Assembly (NCBI GenBank): GCA_037962975.1
Contig: CM075669.1
Span: 106,284,501 to 106,348,500, forward strand
Direction: 5' to 3'
DNA: 64,000 nucleotides
Source: Clitoria ternatea
Taxonomy: Eukaryota; Streptophyta; Magnoliopsida; Fabales; Fabaceae
This document shows positions 10,755-22,055 of this stretch, piece after piece. A program made the translations under genes and the position numbers. Under the pieces are notes generated by a model. That model did no database searches. It was not told where the DNA came from and saw nothing but the letters and a program-made list of their open reading frames with translations. The stretch's first letter is position 1. Each line of letters opens with the position of its first letter.

Positions 10755-11026
10755 GCGGACAATATATACCTTATTCTCTGCGGTTACTGACAACCGCATA
10801 CATTAAGTTACTATTTTCTGCGGTTCCTTATGAACAACTGCTGACATTAAGCACTATTGTCAGCGGTTCTGTATTATAACCGCTGACATTGTTTGACTAT
10901 TGTTAGCGGTTCCGAACTACAACCGCTGACATTGTTTGACTATTATTAGCACCTTTATTTTTTGCGCTTGTACCGCTGACAATAGCAGTAGCGAAACCAC
11001 TGACAATAGTCTTTTTTGTAGTAGTG
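10755..11026 (+). mobile_element. One terminus of a CACTA-type element
   Basis: The segment ends in CTTTTTTGTAGTAGTG (11011-11026), the inverse of a CACTACTACAAAAAAG terminal repeat of CACTA transposons. The preceding about 250 bp carries subterminal repeats in both orientations: GTCAGCGGTT / AACCGCTGAC, seen about seven times. No matching left terminus was found nearby, so this is a truncated end or an element whose other end has decayed. It is a different family from element E, whose subterminal motif is TAGCGAC. Confidence 0.75.
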
Positions 11027-13083
11027 TAATGAAATATTCTAACATTTGCCTCTTTTACAATATGGTATGGGACAACAAGGGAGATAAAACAATAGAAAAT
11101 TTTTAGAAATATTTTGGTATGAATTCTAGACTGGAGTTGTCATGACTTTGACTACTTAGTTATAAATTACCGGGACTGATCACCCCAAATGATTTACACT
11201 AAGTAGTGAAAGACATGTCAAATGAAGGATGTTAAGAACAATGAATCTAACTCTAGATTAATGTGGTATATGGAGAAGTGGAGACAAACTCAATAAATCC
11301 TATTAGGATATTCCTTACCATGTCCTTGAACTCGTAGAGATACTTGTGTGAATTAGAATTTCAATGGGTAGATAAATGTTGTAATCCCAAACTAGTATAA
11401 CAAATTGTTTAAGATAGAATCATAGTTTTTATTAGGATTATAGTTTTTCCTTGGATTATATATTTTAAATAAAAAAGTGTTGATGTATTTCTTATAAAAG
11501 AAATATGGTAATTTGTTCACTAATTTGTTTGGTGTGACAAATAATTATATCTTTGACTGTTTATATTGATTTTTCTTTTGTATGACATATAAGAAATGTT
11601 AATTGTTTGATTTGATGAAATTTTCTTTTATGATATTTGCGATTGAATGATATATATGATAGTTATATATATAAATATGAATTAAGGAAACTTGTATGGT
11701 TGTGACGTCGAATGTAATTAACTATATATTTTTGAATTTTTTTGATTTATTGTGATAAATATGTCAATGAATGATCTAAAATAAGTATCATAATCTTTGA
11801 GAGATATCGATATTGGTTTAATACTGAAATTGTGTCATAAAATATTTTCTTTGTGATTCCTAACAATTTGATACATGTTTATCAAGTTATTTTCTTTTAG
11901 TCATCAATTTTGTAAAATGACTATACATATACTCTATATAAATAATTGTTATGTAACGATATACTTAAAATAAAGAAATGTGTTAGTAAACCATGTGAAT
12001 AGATATGAACCCTTACTTATTGATTTAGCGTAGTTCCTATGAAAAGAGTTACATAAATCTTAGCTACCCATAACAAAAATTCAAGTGAGTTTTCTAAGTC
12101 AACGTAGTGATTTATGATCATTTAAGATTAGAGAATTTATCAAATCTATGTAATGGTTGTAGTCAATTATGATGGAAAGAGCAATCCTTAGTTAAGGAAT
12201 ATTTAATTCATTATAGAGGATAATAAGAAATGATTACATATCCTGAATTGACATGAAGCAAAGAACATAAGGATTTGACTAGATCAATAAGTACAACATG
12301 GACTAAGACACATTTATCCTTTTTCACTAGGACAATTTATTACACATGATTACACTAAGGAAAATAAAGTAGAACATCTAATACATTATAGTTAAACGAT
12401 AAGTGATTACTTTATAAAGGCCTAAGAGTTTTGGCAATACATAAAATGCCCAAACTAGAGAAATCACCATAACGATTATAAGAAGTGAGGCACTTGTTAC
12501 CACAAACTATAGTTCATCCCGCCTTCGTTCTTCCTCACTTCTAGGAAGGTTGGCCATCGAATAGTATGATAGTACTTGAGAAAAAGATTGAAGAAATTAG
12601 ATAGAAGAGAGAAACTAAGAAACCTTCAAGTTGTGATAGGAAGTGAGAATGGAATAAGAATTTATAAGCAAGCAAGGGAGGGAGAGTTTGCAACGGTCAT
12701 AAACGGTTAGTCCAACGGCTAATTGCTAACGACTAGTTGTCCAGTAATTAATTCTTAGCAGTCTATTTTACTATGTTACGAGTAGGAATTTTAATTAATG
12801 GATGTTATGGATTATATTAAGTAAGGTTTTAATAGATTGAGAAACGTAATTATTGAGGTGTTTAGAGTTAACCATCAATTTATGATGAGCATGGTTGACA
12901 AAATTAAGACGAGTAATATTTTTGAGTTAAAAAAAATACTGATATTAAAAGAAGGTAAATGACAATGTTAAGGAAAAGGTACACAATTGTCAAGGAAACT
13001 AGAAATATATTTTAGAACAGTTCGCTTAGTTTACCCTTGTTAAGATTTATTAACAATATTAAGTTTCGAGGACGAAATTTCTT
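11027..13083 (+). other. Interior of old Ty3-type element C, gene-free
   Basis: The region is AT-rich with no readable domain. It is assigned to element C only because it precedes C's polypurine tract. The left boundary of C is not visible and the CACTA end at 11026 may have interrupted it. Confidence 0.4.
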
Positions 13084-13098
13084 TTAGGGAAGTAGAGT
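13066..13098 (+). promoter_or_regulatory. Element C pre-LTR signature and purine tract
   Basis: TTTCGAGGACGAAATTTC is followed by TTTTAGGGAAGTAGAGT and then TGTAACATCCC. This matches the pre-LTR layout of element A and marks the 3' end of another Ty3/gypsy-type interior. Confidence 0.75.
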
Positions 13099-15700
13099 TG
13101 TAACATCCCATTTTCTACTCAAATAGAAAATAGATATTAATATATCTATAATGAGAAATACTTACTATTAGTTAGTTTATTATTATCATTTTTTATGAAA
13201 TTTTGGTATTTATATTTAATTATTTATTTTTTTAAAATAAAATAAAATAATAATAATAAAATAAAAATATTTATGTATTTTGAATGAGAATTTTAAAATG
13301 ACTTAATTACTATTCATTGATTAATGAAATTATATTAAGAATTTTAAATATATTTATTATTCACAACTTTTATTTTATGTTTTTATATTTATGTTTTTAC
13401 ATATTTGTGATTTAACTCTTATTAGAATTTTAAAATAAAAGTTTGAAGGAATTAGACTATGGTTCTTTAGAACTTTTTGATCTGCGTATTATTTATGATT
13501 TTATAGAAGTTTTTTGGAATTTTGGAAATATTTTAATAAAATAATATATTTTAAATAATTTTAAATTCATATAAAGTGACTTAAAATTAAAAATATTTAT
13601 AAGAAAGTGAATTTAAATTATAAGAAAATTTTCTAAGAACCATTTCAAGTAGACTTATCTAAAAATTATCGGTTTGAGTAAAATCTTGATTTTTACCAAT
13701 TGTAAAAAAATTGAAAACGTATCAATAAATTTTTATTAACAGAAAATTTTAGATTTTTAAAATTTAAACTTTATATTACTTATCATAAAATTAGTGAGAA
13801 CTGATATAATATCGCTAAATTTCAAAAAGGACTAATTTTGAATATTTAAAATATACCGAGTGAAAGGTTACTATTTGGCTTAATAATTCAGCCGACATTT
13901 ACTATGTAAAATACTGTGTATGTATGAAATTTTCAAAAGGTGCACAGTAATCAGGATTTAAATTTCAAAAAATATACAGTACTTTATATTAAGATAATGG
14001 AATGTATAGTAATTTTTCTTCCTATAAATACCGAAGGAATTCTTCTTTAGAATTCATAATTTCAGATTAAGTTTTCTTAATATAGTAGTGCTAGTGAGAT
14101 AGTGGTGGAATAATATTATTTTAAGTTACTATTATTATACTAAAAATAATATTATTTTTGAAATCTATTATTATACTAGAAATAATATTATTTTAAGTTA
14201 CTATTTTGAAAATAAAATACTATTTCAATAGTAAATTACTATTCAAATAGTAAATTACTATTTATTGTTACTATTTACCTTTACTATTCACGATTTACTT
14301 TTTACCGTTACTATTCATGTTTTACTATTTACTGTTACTATTCACGATTTACTATTCATTATTTACCATTTACTATTCATTATTCACTATTCAAAATTTA
14401 CCATTTCTATTTTAAGTAGAAATCTTAATTTTCATCTTATAACTATATTAAAGTGAAATTGGTATATTTTAGAACTTAGAGACGAGACGCGCACAGACTT
14501 TTCATAACGAACCAAGATACAAGAGGTAAGGGGGAGTGAGATAGGAACATAATATGAAAAGACATAAGAATAATGGGAGGAGTCCTTTACTCCTTTAAAA
14601 TTTAATAATATTATTTTAAAATAATAACTATTTAACTTAAAAATTTATAATAAATTTTAAATTGAGTATCTTATGTAACTTGATCTGAATACCTATGCAA
14701 ATACCTGGATAACCTATGCGAACTAGACTGAACCTATATAAGGACTTGGACTATTATGACCTGTATGGACTGAACTATACCTATGCGATGATTGGATTAT
14801 ATGGACCTACATAGACCTATGCGAGGAATGAACTATAAAGACTTAAAAATTAATCTTATTAATCTAAATAACTATTAAAATTTGAATTATATTTATGACT
14901 GATATTTAGTTGATTTGATTATAATTAATAATATTTGATTTTGATTAATGATATTATAATACTAGACTGTGATTAATAATATTTATGATTTGATGATATT
15001 TGATTGTGATTGATGATATTACAATACCTGATTGTGATTAATGAATGATTGACGACCTTGTGATATGGAGTTTGAGCATATAGCAAGCATGATGGAAAGT
15101 TAAAACTCAGTAAGAATTTTCTTACCCTACTCTTTAAATTTTTTTTCTAAGAGAAAGTATTTTATCATTATTTTAGTCTTTTATTTCTTCTTAGAAATAA
15201 TTTTCATTAACTTTATTTTTAATCTTTAGAATAAAATCTAGTATTAGAAAGAAGCTATTTTATGAAATTCAGAGGTTGAGATAATTAATTCTTGAATTAA
15301 AGAAATTTTTTATAGTTTTAAGTATTCTTAGTTAATGATTTTAAAAAAATATATATATATTTTCTTTTAGAAATCAGAAATTTAAATTGGTTTTCCCTAA
15401 TGAAATAACTAAAGGATATTTTGTTATAGTCGAGATTTCTAAACTCAATCTAGTTAAGATTCAAATTTGGAAAGATTATGTAAATATGTGAAGTTTTTTA
15501 AGAGAAAGTTTTGAGATATTTAAGGCTTGGAAACTCAATTTTGGTGAGATCTGAATTTCAAAATTGTACTAAATTTATTCTGTATAATAGAAGTTCAAAG
15601 AAGAACTTATGGGAATGTACAGTTTATTGAGATGATTGTGAACCTTTATGGTATTTAATAATTGAGTTTCTAAAAGTCTTAACTAACTAAATATGCGAGT
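13099..15700 (+). mobile_element. Element C 3' LTR, left part
   Basis: It begins TGTAACATCCCATTTTC right after the purine tract and is split by element B: position 15700 was joined to 36001 before B inserted (duplication CGAGT). It is AT-rich, with one isolated CCGAGTG at 13858. No end can be fixed on the right side; sequence from 36001 to about 37100 is probably its continuation. No gene is seen. Confidence 0.65.
14215..14400. repeat. Degenerate TTACTATTCA repeat
   Basis: About 12-15 imperfect units of 10-14 bp (TTACTATTCA, TTTACCATTTACTATTCA) run through this stretch inside the element C LTR. The small open frame across it is compositional. Confidence 0.75.
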
Positions 15701-16039
15701 TGTAACACCCTTAATTTTAGGGGTAAATTTTTCGCAAAAATAATAACATTCCTGGATCTATAATTAAATCACTCCCATATATGAAGATATGAGAGCTGGT
15801 CCCACGGCCAAGGAGAAAAGGAAAGGAAGGCAAAGGAAAATAAAATCTTTCACAGCGGAAAACAACAGCGCCTGAGCGATCCCACAAACAGCGTGCATTC
15901 GCTCAAGCGAGATCCGACTCTGCTTGAGTGAGACAGCAGAATTCGCTCGGGCGAACACCCCTTCGCTTGAGCGAAACCAATATCAAAAGCCTTCCCTCAG
16001 AACCAAACTCGCTGGAGCGAGCACTCACTCGCTGAAGCG

Positions 16040-18540
16040 AGAAGCCACACTCGGCAAATAATAATAATCTCACTCGGAATCTGAGACAACCATTCACTCG
16101 GAGTCAGGGGTTTCAATTGCTCGGTAATGACTCCACGCATACATACACCTCATAACTTAGTTCCACATTTTATCCACTAAGGTACACACATGATCCACTC
16201 GGGAAAATACGGGTTATTCCACTCGGATTCCATAAAACTCCTTACTCGGGTTATTACCCATCCAACACCACTCAGTGTGTTTCATCATAATTCAATCGGG
16301 AATGTACTTCACATTCATCACTCGGCACACCATTTGTAAACCAACTCATCTTCTGAGTGGTATTCCACTCGGTAACTAATATCATTGCCGACCAATACTC
16401 ATTCGGCCTCACACTCGGCATTCATGCCTATTCTCACTCGGAGAATCTAGGGATCTTCCTTCACTCGGAAGGAGTCTCCCCAATCATACTTCTCTCGGTT
16501 TATTCATCATTTGTCACTCGGAGAACACCTTAACATTCATCACTGAGAAATAAATTCCTTAAACAATTCCACTCAGAATTATCCAAACTTCTCCATACTT
16601 AGAGGATTTCACCAAGTTAAATCACTTAGACATTTGAAATGTTTAACCATTCTGAAACTACTAGATCAAGTCCCACTCGGACCCCTTCCACATTCAACAC
16701 TCAGAATACGCATTACCTTGCTCACTCGGGATAGGAACCCACATTCACTCGGGTTATACGTATATTCCATACTTAGAATATAACCCCAATCTACGTTATC
16801 ACAACCACTCTTCCCTTGGAAGGGATTCCCTCAGGTTCCCACTCGAAATACATAAACCATTCCCCACTCGGGATTTACCCATGTTTTCCATTCGGAAAAG
16901 GCTGCACACATAGCCTCACTCTGAAGGAGATCAAGCCTACATACTCGGAATAAACATAAGCCTCAACATAAAGACCAGTTCTCACCATACTATCCCACTC
17001 AGAATTTATCAACTTAGCATCATTCATACAACATCACTTCCTAGTCGGTGAGAAGCATTAAATCAACATAAATCACTCATATCTAAGTATACTCTAATTC
17101 CAAGTCCGACTACCAATACAGCCATACTCTTCCACCGATTCATAACCATGTTATCAACAGAACATATATATATATACATACGCGTACACTCGGATAATGT
17201 TAGTTTATCATTTTTCATTCACCAAGACCCATTATCCAATTTAAATACACGATTTCCAAATAAATCTATATGTATACAAATATGCACTCGGATTCATATA
17301 CAAATGAATTGTATTCATTATACAATATAGACAGTACGAGCCGGCCAAGGCTTTAATACATCAGTATACACTCGGTACGTAATATTATATACTCAGCCTT
17401 ATCATAAACACCCATCACTCGGGTTTTAAGGCCATCATAACATTCCAAACCGACCTGCAAACACTGAAAAAATGGTGTAGGGGTGAGCATTAGATATTAA
17501 ATGACAGATATTGGCTCGGATTAATCACAGAATCCACAACATGCCATAACACACAACATTAATCAGCATATGAACACTACCATTCAACATGAACAATCAC
17601 AAGCATCTTCCAATCGAGATTTCACCCATTTCACTCGGTTATAAAGCTCAATTCACTCAGTACAAGTATACTGACTCACTCAGATTTCTCTCAACCCCGA
17701 GACTATATCAACATTATTCATACTCCGAGCCATGCTCAAGGAGTCTGTCCGAGCCCAGGTCCAGGACTTAGCCATATTCACCATATGGGGTCATCTGATT
17801 GCCGATCAGTATAGGAGTCCAACGCATTCCAGTGGCGAATCGGATGCATACGGTTTCATTCACTCGGCGTTCAATGCCAATGCACTCGGCATTTCATCAA
17901 GCGTCTCATTTCACGCTTAGTGCCCCAGGCACTGCCCGAGTCCAACCCGGGTCTTTCATCATATTCAACATTAGGACCCTGTCCTCTTCACTCGGGATTA
18001 TACCCTCGTGGCACCCCGCAAGGTGTTCATATTCAGTAATACAATAACACGTATGCATATAAATTCAACTCATATTCATTCGATTGCCCACTCGAAAATC
18101 TGCGTTCAACATCATGTGCACTCGGCAATTCAACAACAATCAGATGACTCAGCTTATACCACATCCACTCGGCAATCCTATGCCATCCACTCGGATTATC
18201 ATCTATTCACTCGGATTTATCCTTTACAGTAAGTATTTCATGCTTTCATCTATAAAGCCTACTCGGTATTCATCATAACAGTCCCTATTCATTCATTTAT
18301 CACAAGTATATGCATCAACAAGCATCACATGCATTTAATCATACCATCACAACATAGGGACCAATAACAACCACACAATGCACTCAGCATCAACGCAACA
18401 TGCATCTCAAGCATCATAATATAATCATCATCACAGATATCATCATGCATCCCTTGGACGGATAATCATGCACAACTTAAATAATAAACATCAATCCGAG
18501 TTCAACTCAACAACACACAGCATCTAACAAAACACAACAC
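16040..18540 (-). repeat. CACTCGG heptamer array, element B left LTR
   Basis: Dozens of CACTCGG copies (CCGAGTG on the element strand) with one-base variants (CACTCAG, CACTTGG) are spread irregularly over 2.5 kb. The right LTR has the same set at about 32100-34570. Many of the left-right LTR differences seen by eye fall inside the heptamer, between CACTCGG and CACTCAG; CpG loss by methylated-cytosine deamination would explain that pattern. Confidence 0.8.
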
Positions 18541-18607
18541 AATGCAATAGAGTCACCCGGAAGTCCGTCCATAAACTATGCACTTAAGATGCAATAGCTC
18601 CCCTTAC
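17464..18607 (-). other. Candidate LTR intron, element B left copy
   Basis: On the - strand the donor CCAG/GTAAGGGG at 18607 follows CTGGAAGCTTCAT, and the acceptor CACCATTTTTTCAG ends at 17464; the length is 1144 bp. The junction words match those in element A (4939-6052). Splicing itself is inferred. Confidence 0.45.
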
Positions 18608-19044
18608 CTGGATGAAGCTTCCAGGAATCACAGGACCACTCGGTCTATCCACAGCAGCACCCTGCTTGGCTTTCAACACTGGAAAAAGTCATCAAGACTC
18701 AACTCAGTCTTCACCCAGCTCAGTGAAGAACTCCAACGCTGTATCCATCACAAGAACAGCATCAAGAGTCAGTCCTCACCAACAGTGGAGGACCACCATG
18801 CCTTCATGCATCATGCATGTCTTCATCCTTACAAGAGTAGCTCAACCTCGTCATCTGTGAACCATTATGCATCCACAAACCGAGGCATGCACACACACCC
18901 AACTGCTGCAGGCTCTCCGAACTGAGCCTCATACTGTGTTTGAATGTGTATACAGGTTAAGGAATTTTGATAATGACAAAAACACTCTTGAAGAAATCTT
19001 TACAAAAACAAAGACATGGAGTCAGATGCTGAGAAACAGTGAAG

Positions 19045-19455
19045 CTAATCGATTAGGGAGACTATGCTAATCGATTAGGAGCATTCTATTTTGGAAGAAA
19101 TTGCATTAGGCCACAAGCTAATCGATTACAGCAATCAAGATAATCGATTACAAAGCTACTGGAATTAAGATAATCGACTACACACATGAGTAATCGATTA
19201 CAACTGTTAAAAATGGGATTAAACGCATCAGGTATAATGACTAATCGATTAAGGGAAGTTATGCAATCGATTAGGAGGCTACTGGAATTAAGGTAATCGA
19301 TTACGATACAGGCTAATCGATTAGGAAGCTGCGAAATCAAATTAAATGCATCAGGTACAGGTGATAATCGATTACAAGCAAAGATATAATCGATTAGGTG
19401 CTCTCTGACTTGAAGATAATCGATTACAACGGGAGGGTGTAATCGATTACGATAG
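19045..19455. repeat. TAATCGATTA palindrome cluster in D 5' LTR
   Basis: About 13 perfect and one variant (AATCGACTAC) palindromes lie in about 410 bp, irregularly spaced at 15-50 bp, upstream of the TATA-like box. The 3' LTR has the same cluster with two copies mutated (ATTGATTA, ATCAATTA). A second cluster lies after pol (25238-25575) and a homologous cluster in element F (about 59996-60494). The position upstream of the putative promoter suggests binding sites; conserved LTR palindromes are reported for Sireviruses. Confidence 0.85.
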
Positions 19456-19563
19456 TGGGAAAACACTTTCAAGTGGGAAACCAGCTCATATGTCCACCAT
19501 GTTTCAGAAACCCACTAAGTGAAACGGCTAGGAAGAAGAAGGGCACACCTCAAGCTCTCAAAT

Positions 19564-19580
19564 GGCTCTATAAATTGAAG
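19564..19580 (+). promoter_or_regulatory. TATA-like box in element D LTR
   Basis: CTCTATAAATTGAAG sits about 110 bp after the palindrome cluster and matches a plant TATA box. Element F has CCTATAAATGCAAG at the matching place (about 60612). The transcription start is not visible. Confidence 0.55.
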
Positions 19581-20328
19581 AGGAAGACAAGCACAAAGAC
19601 ATACCAAGAACCTACAATTCCTTTGCTTATTCTTATGCTTTGTAAGCCCTATTTCTTGTATCTTGAATTTCATTTGTATATCCTCTCATCTTGAGAGATT
19701 AGAAATTGTGTGAGCTATCATTTTGCTTATCCACTCTATTGAGAGAGTTACTTGCTTGTAAACACTACATCAAAACACCAAAGTTCACTCTAGGTTGAGT
19801 GGTTACAAAGGTTGAGGTTCAACCTTTGGGATATTGTGAGATTGAGAGATTGGGTGGGTTGCCCTTATACTTGTGAGGATTGGGTTCTTGAGTGTGGGAC
19901 ACTAGGAAGCCGCAATTGCTCAAAGTTGTATCTCTAGTCTACAATAGTGGAAAATCCTCTAAGTGGGTTGCTTAGAGGCGAGACGTACACCGGATTGGTG
20001 GAACTCGTTAAATCGGTTTGCAAAGCTCTTCTCCCTTACTCTTTTACTTTCATATACTGCACTTAATTGGCTTGTGTCGATTGATTGTGGCTTGCATACT
20101 TGAACTTGTTTAAATTGGTAAATCTTGAAGACTGCACACCAAGTGTTTGTTTAATTGTCTCAGCTATATTTACCTTTGTTTTGCATTGCATATTTCACTA
20201 AACTTTATTTCACTTGCATAATCTTGTAAATTTGTATATAAGAATCAAGTTCAAAGGTATTCCAACCAAAAGTTTTAAAAACTCAATTCACCCCCCTTCT
20301 TGAGTATTGAGGCCACTTGAATAACAAG

Positions 20329-20340
20329 TGGTATCAGAGC
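20329..20340 (+). promoter_or_regulatory. Element D primer binding site
   Basis: TGGTATCAGAGC follows the LTR end by two bases (AG) and continues TTGACTC. It pairs with the 3' end of initiator tRNA-Met. Confidence 0.93.
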
Positions 20341-20383
20341 TTGACTCTTGGTAGATCAAGCTTAACAGCTTCAAGAGATAAAG

Positions 20384-22042
20384 ATGGCCTCAAATTCTCT
20401 AAACCTTTTTCCTGAGGGTGGTGCTACAAATCAACCTCCCGCTTTCAATGGGGAAGGTTATACCTTTTGGAAAGAGAGAATGAAAATCTTCATTCAATCA
20501 GTTGACTTAAGAGTGTGGAATGCCATTGAAAATGGTCCTTTTATACCTATGTATACTGTTGATGATAAACTAGTTGAAAAACCTATGGATAATTGGACTA
20601 GTGAAGAAGAGAAGAAAGTACAATACAATTACAAGGCTAAAAATCTAATTACTCTTGCACTAGGACCAGATGAATTTTTCCGAGTAATCACTTGTAAATC
20701 CGCCAACGAAATGTGGGATACTTTTCAAGTAACCCATGAAGGTACAAATGATGTTAAAGACTCTAACATTAGTACACTAACTAGTCAATATGAGTGCTTT
20801 AGATTAAACTCTCATGAATCAATTGTTGATATGCAAAAAAGATTCACTCTCATCATTAATCAACTCATTACACTTGGAAAGACTTACACTAACAAAGAGC
20901 TCATTCATAAAGTGTTGAAAAGTCTTAACAGAGAATGGCAACCGCTAGTTACTGCCATCAAACAATCTCCTAGCATAAACGAAATGTCTCTTGCCACACT
21001 ATTTGGTAAGTTGCAGGAACAGGAACAAGAGCTGAAAGAATTAAAGATGGCAGAAGAGGAAGAAAAATCTTCCAAGAAAAAAGGTCTCGCTCTCAAGGCC
21101 ACTCCCATAAATGAAGAAGAATCCGGAAGTGAACTTGATGAAGAAGAAGAGTTTGGACTATTTGTGAAATGCTTCGGGAAATTCATGAAAGGCAAACACT
21201 TCCAAAGAAGCTTCAAAAACCCAAGTAAGAAACCTATCACTAAAGAAAATTCTTCCTCACCCAATTGTTTTGAATGTGGCAAGGAAAGGCACTTCAAAGC
21301 GGATTGCCCAAATCTTAAGAAGAAGGGAAAAGAGAAAAGAGGAAGAAGGAGAGCATATATAGCATAGGATGAAAACGAGATAAGCAGCTCAGATGACTCA
21401 GAAAATGAAGAAGCAAACCTTTGCCTCATGGCCAACCACCAAGAAGAAGATGATGAGGTAAACTTCGATGACTTAGATAAGGATGAATTACTTGATGCTC
21501 TAGAGGAATTGTATGATAAATTTACAAAAGTCTCCAATAGACTTAAGGTGTCTAGAAAAACTAGTGACACTCTAGAGATACACCTTATGGAGGTTTGCAA
21601 AGAGAATGAATGCTTAAAAGAAGAATTGAAAAACGCTCAAACATGCTCCAAAAGTAAACCTTGTGATTTTGCTAAGAAATGTGTTGATCTAGAAAATAAA
21701 GTCCTAGATCTAAACAAAACCTTAGAGAGGTTTACAAATGGTAAAGATAATCTGAATGTACTACTTGGAAATCAAAGATGCATGTTTGACAAAACTGGTT
21801 TAGGGTACAATTCTGTTAAAAAGGAAAAGCATTACAAAAACTTCTTTGTACCTCCTATGAGATCATCTTCGCCCTTTATGAAATGCAATCATTGTGGATT
21901 CAAAGGTCATAACTCTTCAAATTGCAATGTTAGAAAATTAGGGCCAAAGGTTATAAGAAAGGTGTGGGTTCCCAAAGAGACATTACCACAAGCTAACCTT
22001 AAAGGACCCAACATAAAATGGGTACCTAGTTCTCTAAACTAA
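20384..22042 (+). pseudogene. gag: Element D gag, one internal stop
   Basis: The frame from ATG 20384 to TAA 22042 would encode about 552 residues of capsid/nucleocapsid polyprotein. It is broken only by a TAG at 21365-21367 (codon 328). Element F has TGG at the same codon, so this is a single G-to-A change. The N-terminal half has the copia gag fold (WKERMKIFIQ near residue 28). Zinc knuckles of the CX2CX4HX4C type are at residues 295-308 (CFECGKERHFKADC) and at 21884-21925 (CNHCGFKGHNSSNC). Acidic glutamate-rich and lysine-rich segments lie between them. Two knuckles and a long gag fit Sireviruses. The start is the first ATG after the primer site. Confidence 0.9.
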
Positions 22043-22055
22043 TCTTATTTTGTAG

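Larger units (their letters stand above)
15701..18934 (-). repeat. Element B LTR, left copy (first part)
   Basis: This is the 3' LTR in the element's own orientation. It starts TGTAACACCC on the + strand and continues after element D at 28812-29814. Compared with the right copy it has a short AAAAGGAAAG-type insertion near 15815. CACTCGG (the reverse of CCGAGTG) recurs from about 16040 to 18540. Short open frames (for example 17732-18278, 18578-18925) are repeated in the right LTR, overlap each other and have no domains. Confidence 0.92.
18935..20326 (+). repeat. Element D 5' LTR (1392 bp)
   Basis: It runs from TGTGTTTGAATG to GAATAACA. From 19045 to 19455 it has about 13 perfect ATCGATTA-type palindromes (mostly TAATCGATTA) plus a variant. 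Downstream, GGCTCTATAAATTGAAG at 19564-19580 is a good TATA-box candidate for element transcription. The - strand frame at 19086-19472 is only a translation of the palindrome. Confidence 0.95.

Noticed and set aside
19040..19460. CRISPR-like array, because a short palindrome is repeated at intervals
   Set aside because: Repeats are only 8-10 bp, spacing is irregular, and the context is a plant LTR.
19086..19472. A 128-codon - strand frame rich in NRL and IDYL repeats (also 27542-27952)
   Set aside because: It is a translation of the TAATCGATTA palindrome in the LTR, not a protein.
20905..21600. A 231-codon serine-rich - strand frame
   Set aside because: It is the antisense shadow of the lysine/glutamate-rich gag gene.
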